Source: Microbulbifer donghaiensis (lineage in GTDB: Bacteria > Pseudomonadota > Gammaproteobacteria > Pseudomonadales > Cellvibrionaceae). From it: 64,000 nt of DNA. The stretch is taken from positions 1,997,615-2,061,614 of the forward strand of contig NZ_FQVA01000001.1 in assembly GCF_900129095.1 (NCBI RefSeq), read 5' to 3'. How positions within the stretch are numbered: the first letter of the stretch is position 1; each line of letters begins with the position of its first letter. Positions 8,532 to 17,349 of the stretch are shown piece after piece. A program made the position numbers and the translations under genes. A model generated the notes under the pieces. It saw only the letters and a program-made list of their open reading frames with translations, searched no databases and had not been told where the DNA came from.

Positions 8532-9535
8532 TGAAGCGATTTACCCGATTTTTACTGTTGTGCCTTGCCGCAACGACTTATTCCGCCCAGACACAGGCGG
8601 AATGGCACTACGACAAGCAGTCCATTATGGGCACCGAAGTAACGGTGCAGTTGTGGCATGACGACGACCAGCAAGCCGCGCAACTGATCGAGCAGGTGAT
8701 GGCGGAATTCCGCCGGCTGGACGATGAGCTGTCGCCCTACAAGGAAGACAGCGAGCTGTCGCGGGTCAACCGCGAAGCCGCCACGCAGGCGGTAATGTTG
8801 TCCGACGAGCTTGCCGCACTGATCGACAAGTCGCTCTGGTACAGTGAACTGACCGGCGGTGCCTTCGATATCAGTTTTGCCACGCTCGGCAAGCACTACA
8901 ATTTCCGCAAGCACCAGCAGGCCGATAAGACACTCACCCAGTCCCTGCTGGAAGCACTGAACTACCGCCATCTGCACTTCGACAAAAATGCGCAGACGTT
9001 GCGCTTCGGACACAGCAAAACCAGGATCGATCTAGGCGGTATCGCCAAGGGCTACGCGGTGGACCGCGCGGTGGCAATTCTGCAAAAGGCCGACGTCTGC
9101 TGTGCGAGCGTCAGCGCCGGCGGCGATGCGCGCATGCTCGGTGACAAGCGCGGCGAACCCTGGCTGGTGGGTATCCGCCATCCGCGGGACAAAGACAAGA
9201 CTGCTGCGGTGATACCGCTCAACGATTCCGCCATCTCCACTTCCGGCGACTACGAGCGCTACTTTATCGACGACCGCGACACCCGCGTGCATCACATTTT
9301 CAATCCGGCCACCGGCAAACCGGCGGACACCACCGCCGGTGACAGCGACAAACTGATCAGCGTCAGCATTATCGGCCCGCGCGGTTTCGATACGGATCCG
9401 CTGTCCACCAGCGTTTTTGTACTGGGCAAGGACAAAGGGCTGGCACTGATCGATCGCCTGCCCGGCTTCGAGGCGGTGGTCATCGACAGCAATAAAAGAC
9501 TATTTTTTAGCCGCGGACTGGCCAACCCAAAATAA
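8531..9535 (+). CDS. apbE: FAD:protein FMN transferase (ApbE)
   Basis: 334 residues with a signal peptide ending near TQAEW. ApbE enzymes attach FMN covalently to Thr/Ser of exported proteins, using FAD and Mg2+. Recognisable family motifs are IMGTEVTVQL at the mature N-terminus, GGIAKGYAVDRAV (about 175-187), SAGGDARMLG, STSGDYERYF and HHIFNPATGKPA. The length is normal. The start overlaps the stop of the preceding Tat-protein gene by one base, implying translational coupling and a role in maturing this exported redox cluster. I looked for an ApbE acceptor motif in the neighbours and found none that is convincing. Confidence 0.93.
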   Translation: MKRFTRFLLLCLAATTYSAQTQAEWHYDKQSIMGTEVTVQLWHDDDQQAAQLIEQVMAEFRRLDDELSPYKEDSELSRVNREAATQAVMLSDELAALIDKSLWYSELTGGAFDISFATLGKHYNFRKHQQADKTLTQSLLEALNYRHLHFDKNAQTLRFGHSKTRIDLGGIAKGYAVDRAVAILQKADVCCASVSAGGDARMLGDKRGEPWLVGIRHPRDKDKTAAVIPLNDSAISTSGDYERYFIDDRDTRVHHIFNPATGKPADTTAGDSDKLISVSIIGPRGFDTDPLSTSVFVLGKDKGLALIDRLPGFEAVVIDSNKRLFFSRGLANPK

Positions 9536-9648
9536 AGTTACTGTCCCCAAAAGAAAAATGCCAACGGGATCACATCAGCAACATGATCCCCTGAGATAAT
9601 TCACCACAATCGGCACTTCCCACGCCGCCCCAATTGAAAGGCCGCACG

Positions 9649-10167
9649 ATGCGACGCTGTTTCCAATCATTATTGCTTTCGCTCGCGCTGGTCGGCGGCC
9701 CGACTGCGCTTGCACAGGACTTCCCCGCAGACAAGCTCGAAGCGCTGAAACGCGATGTACTGAAACTCAATCGCGACCTGTTGATCCTGGAAGAGGATCT
9801 GCTCTACCCGGCACAGAGCCAGGTGGCTTTTTATGTTTCCATGGACGTCGGCGAGTACTTCAAACTGGATGCCGTCAAGCTGCATATCGACAACAAGCTC
9901 ACTGCCAGCCACCTGTATACCGAGCACCAGCGCGACGCGCTGGTCCGCGGCGGCATACAGCCGCTGTTCAAGGGCAACCTGAAATCCGGCAGTTATACCG
10001 TGTCCGCATTTTTTACCGGCATTGGCCCCCAGGGGCGCGAGTACAAGCGCGCGGCGACACTGGAACTGGAAAAGACCGACGAGCCTGCGGTCATCGAGTT
10101 GCGCATCGCCGACTCTGCCGGCAAGCAGCAGCCGGAGTTCGAACTGGTGCAGTGGCCGGCGCCCTGA
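9649..10167 (+). CDS. Small exported protein opening a TPR/ExbBD operon
   Basis: 172 residues, not assignable to a named family. A signal peptide (SLLLSLALVGGPTALA) precedes a mature domain. The domain starts with a Lys/Leu/Glu-rich helix (KLEALKRDVLKLNRDLLILE) and continues as a beta-rich region (VAFYVSMDVG, YTVSAFFTG, RAATLELEK) that looks immunoglobulin-like. ATG 9649 is preferred over the upstream TTG at 9634 because AAAGG lies 7-8 bp before it and it begins a clean signal peptide. Only 6 bp separate it from the next gene, so it belongs to the same transcription unit as the TPR proteins and probably functions in the periplasm with them. Confidence 0.75.
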   Translation: MRRCFQSLLLSLALVGGPTALAQDFPADKLEALKRDVLKLNRDLLILEEDLLYPAQSQVAFYVSMDVGEYFKLDAVKLHIDNKLTASHLYTEHQRDALVRGGIQPLFKGNLKSGSYTVSAFFTGIGPQGREYKRAATLELEKTDEPAVIELRIADSAGKQQPEFELVQWPAP

Positions 10168-10173
10168 TCCGCA

Positions 10174-12126
10174 ATGCTGTGCCACCCCCTATCCCGCGCA
10201 ATTTCACTGACAGCAGCCCTGCTGAGCGCTGCCACGCCTGCGCTCGCCGCGGACACGCAGGAACAGGAAAAGAGCGAGAAAGGCAAATATCGGCAGGCAC
10301 AGGACATGGCCTACGGTGCCGCCCTGTATGAGTACTTCCAGGGCAACTATTTCAATTCTCTCAGCACTCTGCTGGTCGCCCAGCAACGGGACGCGATCAA
10401 TACCCACCGCGATAACGCCGCGCTGATCGAGGGCGGTATCAGTCTCGGCTTCGGCCTGCGCCGGCGCGCGGCAGAGCTGTTCGAACAACAATTGCAGTTT
10501 TCCGACGGTGACAGCGCGTCCGATGCGCGGCACCGCCAGGTAGCCTGGCACAAGCTCGCCGAACTGAATTACCTGCAGGGCGACTGGCCGGCGGCCGCGG
10601 CGCAACTGCAGAAATCCGGTGTCGCGGAGGAGTCCGCGCTGGCGCTGAACCTGGCGCTGCACAACCGGGATTTTTCCGCAGCGGAATCACTGCTGGAGGC
10701 GGAGAGGCTGCCTCTCGAACAGCGCGTGCTGGGCAATATCAACCTGGCCGCGGCACTGGCGCGGGAAGGGTACCTGACAGCAGCCACAGTGCACTACCGC
10801 GAGGCCGGAGAACTGGCCGCGAGCGTCGAAGATGCGCCCGAGGAAATGCGCGTGCTCGCTGACAAGGCGCATATCGGTGCCGGTTACGCCTTGGCACTGC
10901 GGGAACAGCACGAACGCGCGGCAGAGGAGTTTCGCCAGGTGCGCCTGCGCACGCCCTGGGCAACGAGCGCACTGCTCGGGCTCGGCTGGTCATCCATCAA
11001 CAGCGATCAATACCAGTCCGCCATTGACGCGCTGCAATTTCTGGTGAATCAGCACGGCGACTCGCCAGCCGCGCGAGAGGCGCTGGCGGCACTGCCCTAC
11101 AGCTACGAAAAACTGCAGCGGCCGGCTGCGGCACTGGCGGGCTACCGGCGCGCGGAAGGGCACTACCGCTCGGTACTGCTGCAGCTGCAACTGCTGCAGG
11201 ATTCGCTCGATTCCGTGCAGCTGGCACCGGCCGCTGGCGCCGACGCGCAGCGCTACGGCTGGCTGCAACTGGCCGAGGCGCCGGAACTGCTGCACGACAA
11301 CAAGCGCTACCTGCAGCAGATACTGCAGAGCGACAAATTTCAGCTGCGTCTGTCGGAACTGCGCGATCTGCGCCAGCTGGCGCAGGTGATCGAGCGCTGG
11401 CAGGAGAAGCTGCCGCAGTTTGACCAGCTCATCGAGGCGCGTCGCCAGCGACGCCTTTCTATTGAAGAAAATTACCACAGCGCGCAGTTCGACCAGCAGG
11501 TGGATATCGCCGCGCAGCAATTCCGCGAACTGGAGGAATTGCTGGCCCGCATAGAACGCGAGCGCGACGCGCTGGCGCTGCTGGTCGCCGAGGGCGACGA
11601 CCGTGAGGACGCCGAAATGCTGTCGCTGCTGCGGCGCGCCGAGCGGCGCTATCAGACCCTGGCAGTCGCCGGCAGGGTCGGCGCACCCCAGCAGCAGACA
11701 CTGCAGCGCGCCCGCGGCATTCTGCTGTGGCAGGCCAGCGAGCAATACCACGACCGGCTGTGGCAACAGCGCCGGGAACTCGAGCAACTCGGCAAACAGC
11801 TGCAGGACGCCGAACAACAGCGCCGCGATACCGATACGGTCGCCCGCCGCGCACCGCAGCTGCAGCAGTTGCAGTCACAGATCGCCGCGGCCGCGCCGGA
11901 ACTCAGTGCCCAGTACCGCGCCATCAGTCGTGCCAGCGGGCAAATTGACGCCTCGATACGGGCGGACGTGATCGCCGCGCTCAATCACGAACGCACGCAG
12001 ATCCAGCAGTATATGGCCCATACCCATCTGGCGATTGCGCGACTGCAGGACGCGGCCATGCAGGGAGCGGCCGAACAGGTGGCGGATCCGCTGAAAACCG
12101 AAACGGCGGGCGGTAGCGATGAGTAA
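10174..12126 (+). CDS. Exported TPR protein with C-terminal coiled coil
   Basis: 650 residues. Signal peptide (AISLTAALLSAATPALA). The first half has TPR-like helical repeats (YGAALYEYFQGNYFNSLSTL, VAWHKLAELNYLQGDWPAAA, AHIGAGYALALREQHERAAEE). The C-terminal half, from about residue 415, is rich in Glu/Gln/Arg heptads (REQQFRELEELLARIERE-like, LEQLGKQLQDAEQQRRD) and should form long coiled coils. It overlaps the next gene by 8 bp (ATGAGTAA). A periplasmic scaffold role is inferred from its position ahead of ExbB/ExbD and AgmX-type genes. Confidence 0.82.
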   Translation: MLCHPLSRAISLTAALLSAATPALAADTQEQEKSEKGKYRQAQDMAYGAALYEYFQGNYFNSLSTLLVAQQRDAINTHRDNAALIEGGISLGFGLRRRAAELFEQQLQFSDGDSASDARHRQVAWHKLAELNYLQGDWPAAAAQLQKSGVAEESALALNLALHNRDFSAAESLLEAERLPLEQRVLGNINLAAALAREGYLTAATVHYREAGELAASVEDAPEEMRVLADKAHIGAGYALALREQHERAAEEFRQVRLRTPWATSALLGLGWSSINSDQYQSAIDALQFLVNQHGDSPAAREALAALPYSYEKLQRPAAALAGYRRAEGHYRSVLLQLQLLQDSLDSVQLAPAAGADAQRYGWLQLAEAPELLHDNKRYLQQILQSDKFQLRLSELRDLRQLAQVIERWQEKLPQFDQLIEARRQRRLSIEENYHSAQFDQQVDIAAQQFRELEELLARIERERDALALLVAEGDDREDAEMLSLLRRAERRYQTLAVAGRVGAPQQQTLQRARGILLWQASEQYHDRLWQQRRELEQLGKQLQDAEQQRRDTDTVARRAPQLQQLQSQIAAAAPELSAQYRAISRASGQIDASIRADVIAALNHERTQIQQYMAHTHLAIARLQDAAMQGAAEQVADPLKTETAGGSDE

Positions 12127-14971
12127 GTCAATCCACTCGCCGAAATTCCTCGCGAAGAAATCGCTGGCGCTGGCGATCTGTTGTCTCGCCGCCTCGTGCA
12201 GCAACAATTCTGTACAAACACTCGCCGACCTGCCGTCGACAGCGCTGCCGGCAGAACCCAGCAGCGTCAGTGTTCAGGCACCGGTGCTCGACATCTCCGC
12301 GCTGCAGCGCAGCTACGAGCAGGCCCTGGCCAGTAACGGCGACCCCCACACACGGCGGCAGATACGCCTGCGCCTCGCCGACCTGGAAATGGAGCGGCTG
12401 GAGCAGCAACTGACAGAGAATCCACAGCTGGCGGTTTCTTTCGGCAGCGCGGCGCGCCAGTACGAGGCGCTCGCCCAGGAAGCACCGCGGGACGATTACA
12501 TTCTCTATCGCCTCGCGCGCGCGCGGGCACTGGACGGCCAGCCGCAGGCGTCTCTGCAGGCGCTCGAGGGCATAGCCGCGACGGCGCCGCAGTCGCCGTT
12601 TATCACCGAGGTACTGTTCCGCCGAGGCGAGGCGGCGTTCAACCGCCGGGACTATACGGCCGCAGCCCGGGATTTCCGCGCGCTGCTCGAGCACGGTGAC
12701 AGCCCCTTCGCCGACAACGCGCGCTACATGCTCGCCTGGTCGGAATTCAAATCGTCCGACTACCGCACATCGACACAGACCTTCCTGCAACTGCTGGATC
12801 TGCTGTACCAGCGGGCGCCCTTCGCAGAATTGCCCCAGGGGCAGCAGCGGCTCGCCGACGACAGCCTGCGGGGGCTCGCGCTCGATTTCAGCTATCAGGG
12901 CGGCGCCGCTGTTATCGAGACCTTCAATCCCGACGGCGCCGCGCGCGCCTTCCAACACGAACTGTACCGCGCCCTCGGCGACTGGTATCGGGAGAAAGAG
13001 CGCTATCGGGACAGCGCCGATACCTATCTGAGTTACGTCGAACACTATCCAGAAAGTGCGGAGGCGCCGGCCTTGCATCTGCAGGCCGTGGAAACACTGC
13101 AGAGCGCCGGGCTCAACGGTGAAGTACTGCCAGCCAAACGCGAGTTTGTCCGCCGCTACGGCGTGCGCAGCACCTACTGGGCGCAGGCGGACGAGCCACA
13201 GCGGGAGAAGCTGCGCGGCTGGCTGCGCCCATGGCTGGAGGAGCTGGCGCGCTACGACCACGCCCGCGCCCAGGCACTGGCGGCGCAGGCGGGAAAAATT
13301 ACCGACATAAAAAAAAGGCGCGAGCAACAAAACGTCGCCGCGGAATCACGCCGGGCCTACCTGGCGGCGGCGGAACTGTATCAGCAGTACGAGGAAACTT
13401 TCCCCGCAGATCCGCAAACGCCGCCGCTGGTATTCCTGATGGCCGAGTGCCTGGAGCAGGCGGGCGACTATGCGCGCGCCTGGGAAGCCTACAGCCGGGT
13501 TGCCTGGGAGTACCGGGACAAGACCCACGGTGCCGAAGCCGGCTACGCGGCGATACTCTCGTCGGCTCAAGTACAAAAACAATTGCACAAACAAGCAGCC
13601 GACAGCGTCGAGGCTGAGAGCCTCTGGCAGGAACGCAACATAGCGGCCAGCCTGAAATTCGCCGACGCCTGGCCGCAGGATGCAAGGGCGCTGCCGGTAC
13701 TGGTCGCCGCCGCCGACAAGCTGCTGCAACAATCCCGCTATGTGGACGCCATCACCGCGGCCGTGCGCGCCGATGGGTGGCAGCCGCCACCGAATCCGCA
13801 ACAGCAACTGAATATCGCCATGATACTCGGCCACAGCCACTTCGAAGTGCGCAATTACGCGCTTGCCGAGCAGGCCTACGCGCGAGTGCTGAACAACAGC
13901 TCCGCCGACGCCACACTGCGCGACACTGCGCGACAGCGCCTGCAGGCCGCCATCTACCGCCAGGCCGAACTGGCGCTGGCCGACGGCCCGAACGAACGAG
14001 GTCTGCAGCACCTGTTGCGCGTGCGCGACAGCGGCCGCAGCGAAATCGCGGCCACCGCCCAGTACGATGCCATCAACCACCTGATCGAGCTGCAGCAGTG
14101 GCAGCGCGCCGGCGCGGAACTGGCGGACTTCCGCCAGTACTACCCCGCCCACCCGCTGACACCGACACTGGCCGCCAAGGCGGTGGTGATCTTCCGCGCA
14201 CTGGAAATGCCCGCGGCCGCCGCCGGCGAACTGCTGCGGCTGGCGCAGAGCGATCCGGACAGCGAGGTGCGACGCCAATCGCTGTATATGGCCGCGGAGA
14301 GTTTCCAACAGGCCGGCGACCGGCAGCAGGCGATAGACGCCTACCGCCGTTACAGCGAGCAGTGGCAACAGCCTGCCGAGCAGCGCCTGGAGGCCCAGTT
14401 TCAGCTGACGCAGCTGCACGCGCAAACAGAAGAGCACCGCGAACGCAATCGCTGGCTGCAGCAGCTGGCCGACAACCGCGTCGATTCGCCCCGCGGCCGC
14501 TACCTCGCCGCTTATTCACAGAGCGAGCTGGCCGAACAGAGCTACCGCAGTTTTGCCAACCTGCCGCTGCGCCTGCCGCTGAAAACCAGCCTCGCCGGCA
14601 AGAAGCGCGCAATGGACGCGACCGTAGCCGATTACCGCAAGGTACTGAAATTCAATATCGCCGAGTTCACCACCCAGGCAAATTTCCGTCTCGCGGAAGT
14701 CTACCGCCAGCTGAGCCGCGACCTGATGGAATCCCAGCGCCCGCAAAACCTGAACGAACTCGAGCTGGAACAGTATGAAATCCTGCTCGAAGAACAGGCC
14801 TACCCGTTCGAGGAAAAAGCCATCGAACTGCACGAGGCCAATATCCAGCGCACCAGCGACGGCATCTACGACGACTGGGTTAAACGCAGCTTCGACTCGC
14901 TCGGCAAACTGCTGCCGGCGCGCTACCAGAAACAGGAAAATATCCTGGGGTGGAGCGATGCATTGCACTGA
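12119..14971 (+). CDS. Large TPR lipoprotein
   Basis: 950 residues. Lipoprotein-type N-terminus (SLALAICCLAASC), with the lipidated Cys near residue 28. Almost the whole chain is helical TPR-like repeats: ALASNGDPHTRRQIRLRLADL, YILYRLARARALDGQPQASL, ADTYLSYVEHYPESAEAPAL, YQQYEETFPADPQTPPLVFL, IDAYRRYSEQW. This kind of long outer-membrane-anchored TPR protein is a scaffold in multiprotein envelope machines. Its start overlaps the preceding TPR gene by 8 bp and the next lipoprotein starts just after its stop, so production is probably coupled. Confidence 0.82.
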   Translation: MSKSIHSPKFLAKKSLALAICCLAASCSNNSVQTLADLPSTALPAEPSSVSVQAPVLDISALQRSYEQALASNGDPHTRRQIRLRLADLEMERLEQQLTENPQLAVSFGSAARQYEALAQEAPRDDYILYRLARARALDGQPQASLQALEGIAATAPQSPFITEVLFRRGEAAFNRRDYTAAARDFRALLEHGDSPFADNARYMLAWSEFKSSDYRTSTQTFLQLLDLLYQRAPFAELPQGQQRLADDSLRGLALDFSYQGGAAVIETFNPDGAARAFQHELYRALGDWYREKERYRDSADTYLSYVEHYPESAEAPALHLQAVETLQSAGLNGEVLPAKREFVRRYGVRSTYWAQADEPQREKLRGWLRPWLEELARYDHARAQALAAQAGKITDIKKRREQQNVAAESRRAYLAAAELYQQYEETFPADPQTPPLVFLMAECLEQAGDYARAWEAYSRVAWEYRDKTHGAEAGYAAILSSAQVQKQLHKQAADSVEAESLWQERNIAASLKFADAWPQDARALPVLVAAADKLLQQSRYVDAITAAVRADGWQPPPNPQQQLNIAMILGHSHFEVRNYALAEQAYARVLNNSSADATLRDTARQRLQAAIYRQAELALADGPNERGLQHLLRVRDSGRSEIAATAQYDAINHLIELQQWQRAGAELADFRQYYPAHPLTPTLAAKAVVIFRALEMPAAAAGELLRLAQSDPDSEVRRQSLYMAAESFQQAGDRQQAIDAYRRYSEQWQQPAEQRLEAQFQLTQLHAQTEEHRERNRWLQQLADNRVDSPRGRYLAAYSQSELAEQSYRSFANLPLRLPLKTSLAGKKRAMDATVADYRKVLKFNIAEFTTQANFRLAEVYRQLSRDLMESQRPQNLNELELEQYEILLEEQAYPFEEKAIELHEANIQRTSDGIYDDWVKRSFDSLGKLLPARYQKQENILGWSDALH

Positions 14972-14999
14972 CCGGAAAACCCTGCACGGCACATTTGTG

Positions 15000-15617
15000 A
15001 TGCGCGCAACCAGATTACTGGTGCCTGCAGTCGCGACGCTATTGTTCGCCGCCTGCTCGTCAACGGGCCCGGCACCAGAGACGACCGCTGAGGCCGCGGG
15101 CGCACGCGTGTTGTCACCCAACCCGTATCTGGCCCAGGCGGACAGTGCGCCGGCAGCGGCGCGCGCAGGTATGGATACTGCACGACAGGCATTCGAGGCC
15201 GGAGATCTGGCCAGTGCGGAAACCGCCCTACTCAAACTGACCGAAACCTGGCCGAAACTGTCCGGCCCCTGGCTGAATCTCGGCATAGTGCAGGTGCGCG
15301 CCGGCAATGCCGAAGCGGCGGAACAGAGCCTGCGCCAGGCGATTGTCGTCAACGACAATAACGTGTTTGCCTGGAACCAGCTGGCCGCTCTGCTGCGCGA
15401 TGCCGGCCGCTTCGATGAGGCATTGCGGTGTTACCGGGAAGCCCTGCAGCGCTGGCCGGACTACGGCGATGCCCACCGCAACCTCGGCATCCTGTTTGAT
15501 CTCTACCTGCACCAGCCGGACAAAGCACTGGAGCACTACCGCGCGGCGCAGGCCATACGCGAGGAGCCGGACAAACAACTGGCCGGCTGGATCGTCGATT
15601 TGGAGCGAAGACTGTGA
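15000..15617 (+). CDS. Small TPR lipoprotein
   Basis: 205 residues from ATG 15000, with signal MRATRLLVPAVATLLFAAC (lipobox LFAAC, Cys at 19). Alternatives are GTG 14997 and ATG 14958; the latter overlaps the previous gene by 14 bp and has a GGAG close by, but gives a longer N-region. The mature part has three or more TPRs: ARQAFEAGDLASAETALLKL, WLNLGIVQVRAGNAEAAEQSL, AWNQLAALLRDAGRFDEALR, AHRNLGILFDLYLHQPDKAL. It resembles the small TPR lipoproteins found with AglRQS-like motors. It overlaps the next gene by one base. Confidence 0.8.
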   Translation: MRATRLLVPAVATLLFAACSSTGPAPETTAEAAGARVLSPNPYLAQADSAPAAARAGMDTARQAFEAGDLASAETALLKLTETWPKLSGPWLNLGIVQVRAGNAEAAEQSLRQAIVVNDNNVFAWNQLAALLRDAGRFDEALRCYREALQRWPDYGDAHRNLGILFDLYLHQPDKALEHYRAAQAIREEPDKQLAGWIVDLERRL

Positions 15618-15886
15618 TGAAAAAAATATTAATGGTTACCTTGCTCGCCGCCATCAACTTCGCCGGTGGCGCCGCGGCTGAAGAGGTCATCACGCTGGAG
15701 TCCACGGTGATCGGCAGTCAGGAACAACCCAAGGTGCTGTACATCATTCCGTGGAAACAGACCGACAGCCTGCAGCGACTGGACAGCGTGCTGCCGCAGA
15801 CAGTCGACGATGTTTTCAGGCACCAGGAATATTCGGAACTGCAACGGGAAATGAAATTGCTGCAGACCGATAAAACAGGCAATTAG
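15617..15886 (+). CDS. Small exported protein of unknown function
   Basis: 89 residues beginning MKKILMVTLLAAINFAGGAAA, a clear signal peptide. The mature part is only about 68 residues: a strand-rich start (EEVITLESTVIGSQEQP), the segment KVLYIIPWK, then a helical end containing HQEYSELQREMKLL. I recognise no family. The ATG overlaps the stop of the TPR lipoprotein (TGATGA), so it is cotranslated with the complex. It is the last gene before a 251-bp gap carrying a palindromic repeat. Confidence 0.72.
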   Translation: MKKILMVTLLAAINFAGGAAAEEVITLESTVIGSQEQPKVLYIIPWKQTDSLQRLDSVLPQTVDDVFRHQEYSELQREMKLLQTDKTGN

Positions 15887-15937
15887 GCAAAATTTGTAAC
15901 GATTCCCTCCCGGGCTGCCGTATAGAGAAGCGTGGGC

Positions 15938-16040
15938 GGCCCTGCTGCCGGGGGAGATTTACGGGACACGCTGTGGATACGTCCTTGTACGCTATCCATG
16001 GCCGTGAAATGTCCCGTAAACCTCCCCCGGCATCAGGACC
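15938..16040. repeat. Palindromic repeat, family B copy 2
   Basis: Outer arms 15938-15967 and 16011-16040 match at 27 of 30 positions (ggccctgctgccggggga...). The interior begins acacgctgtggatacgtcc, close to the interior of 4029-4140. It separates the TPR half of the operon from the ExbB/ExbD half. Confidence 0.8.
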
Positions 16041-16137
16041 GTCGAATCGGGCTCTGGCATTCTTTTCCGAGATCCGGGTCCCGAGGCTGGAGTCGTCACC
16101 GAAACTTTAATTATCTATCCATTGCGGAGATTGCATT

Positions 16138-16803
16138 ATGGAATTCACCCAGGCGCTGCTGCGCTTCTTTCAAAACGGCGGTCCGTTTATGTACCCGATC
16201 GCGCTGGTGCTGGTCATCGGCCTGGCCATGGTTATCGAACGCTGGATATTCCTGTCCCGCGCCAAGGCCGCCAACCGTCGCGCCTACCAGCTGGTGCTGC
16301 CGATGCTGCAGAAGCGCAACTACCAGGGCGTAATGCAGCTGGCGCGCGAAAACAAGGCGGCCATGGGCCGTATCGCCGCAGCCGGTATCGGCACCCTGCA
16401 ATACGCCAAGCGCGACGAAAATATCGCACTGGCCATCGAGGAGGGGATTCTCGAGGCGGTGCCGCGCCTGGAAAAGCGCACCAGTTATCTCGCCACACTG
16501 GCCAATATCGCCACCCTGCTCGGCCTGCTCGGTACCATTATGGGCCTGATCGCCGCCTTTACCGCGGTGGCCAGCGCGGACCCGTCGGAGAAGGCAAGCA
16601 TGCTGTCCACCAGTATTTCCGTGGCGATGAACACCACCGCCTTCGGCCTGATCTCCGCCATCCCGCTGCTGCTGTTCTACTCCATGCTGCAGAACAAGAC
16701 CAACGAGATCATCGACAGCCTGCAGATGGCCGGCGTCAAGTTCCTGAACTTGCTCACCATGGGTCGCGCCCAGGCGGCCGAACAGCGGACTGCAAAAGGC
16801 TAG
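16138..16803 (+). CDS. MotA/TolQ/ExbB-family proton channel protein
   Basis: 221 residues. The first membrane segment is at about residues 15-38 (FMYPIALVLVIGLAMVIERW). Two more lie near residues 118-145 (LATLANIATLLGLLGTIMGLIAAF) and 158-185 (STSISVAMNTTAFGLISAIPLLLFYS). The last two carry the conserved GLLGTxxG and the small/Thr residues that line the ion path. With ExbD partners the family forms proton-motive-force stators. It is followed 11 bp later by the first ExbD gene. The match is to AglR/TolQ-type motor subunits generally; the exact subfamily cannot be fixed by eye. Confidence 0.92.
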   Translation: MEFTQALLRFFQNGGPFMYPIALVLVIGLAMVIERWIFLSRAKAANRRAYQLVLPMLQKRNYQGVMQLARENKAAMGRIAAAGIGTLQYAKRDENIALAIEEGILEAVPRLEKRTSYLATLANIATLLGLLGTIMGLIAAFTAVASADPSEKASMLSTSISVAMNTTAFGLISAIPLLLFYSMLQNKTNEIIDSLQMAGVKFLNLLTMGRAQAAEQRTAKG

Positions 16804-16814
16804 GGCCCTAAGCC

Positions 16815-17348
16815 ATGCTGAAACTGAATATTCGCCGGCGCACGCACCGGGAAGCCGAGCTGGACATCACCTCCTTTATGAGCCTGATGACCATCCTCGT
16901 GCCGGTGCTGTTGCTCAATATGGTGTTCTCGCACATTTCGGTGCTCAAGCTGAACCTGCCGGGCCTCAGCGATGCCAGTGTCGCCAGTGCGGAAGAAAAC
17001 CGTCAGCTGGAGCTGGTGTTACGGCAGTCCCACGTCGACATCAATTACCCCGCGGGCATGCGCGTGAAGCGTGTTCCGCATGTCGATGGCGAGCCGGATT
17101 TTGCGACCGTATCGACGGTGCTGCAGGAAGTGAAACGTCAGCTGGGCGAGAAATCCATCGACAAAAAGGATCTGGTGATTCTTTCGGAGAAGGGCACACC
17201 CTATAAGACGCTGGTATCCGCGATGGATACCGCACGCAGCTATCGCGCGGTAGTCGCCGCCTCGGTAGTCGATGCGGAACTGTTCCCGCAGATCTCACTC
17301 GGCGATGCGCCCGGGGAGCAGATGCTGCAGGCCACAGCGGGAAAATAA
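16815..17348 (+). CDS. ExbD/TolR-family protein 1
   Basis: 177 residues. Cytoplasmic N-terminus, one membrane helix (about residues 22-44: FMSLMTILVPVLLLNMVFSH) and a periplasmic domain containing the family-like VILSEKGTPYKTLVSAMDTAR segment. The usual motor Asp within the membrane helix is not obvious: the helix begins with Thr/Ser and Met where the second ExbD below has LMDIFTIL. This may make it a structural partner, comparable to paired ExbD-like subunits in Agl motors. Only 1 bp separates its stop from the next start. Confidence 0.88.
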   Translation: MLKLNIRRRTHREAELDITSFMSLMTILVPVLLLNMVFSHISVLKLNLPGLSDASVASAEENRQLELVLRQSHVDINYPAGMRVKRVPHVDGEPDFATVSTVLQEVKRQLGEKSIDKKDLVILSEKGTPYKTLVSAMDTARSYRAVVAASVVDAELFPQISLGDAPGEQMLQATAGK

Positions 17349-17349
17349 T

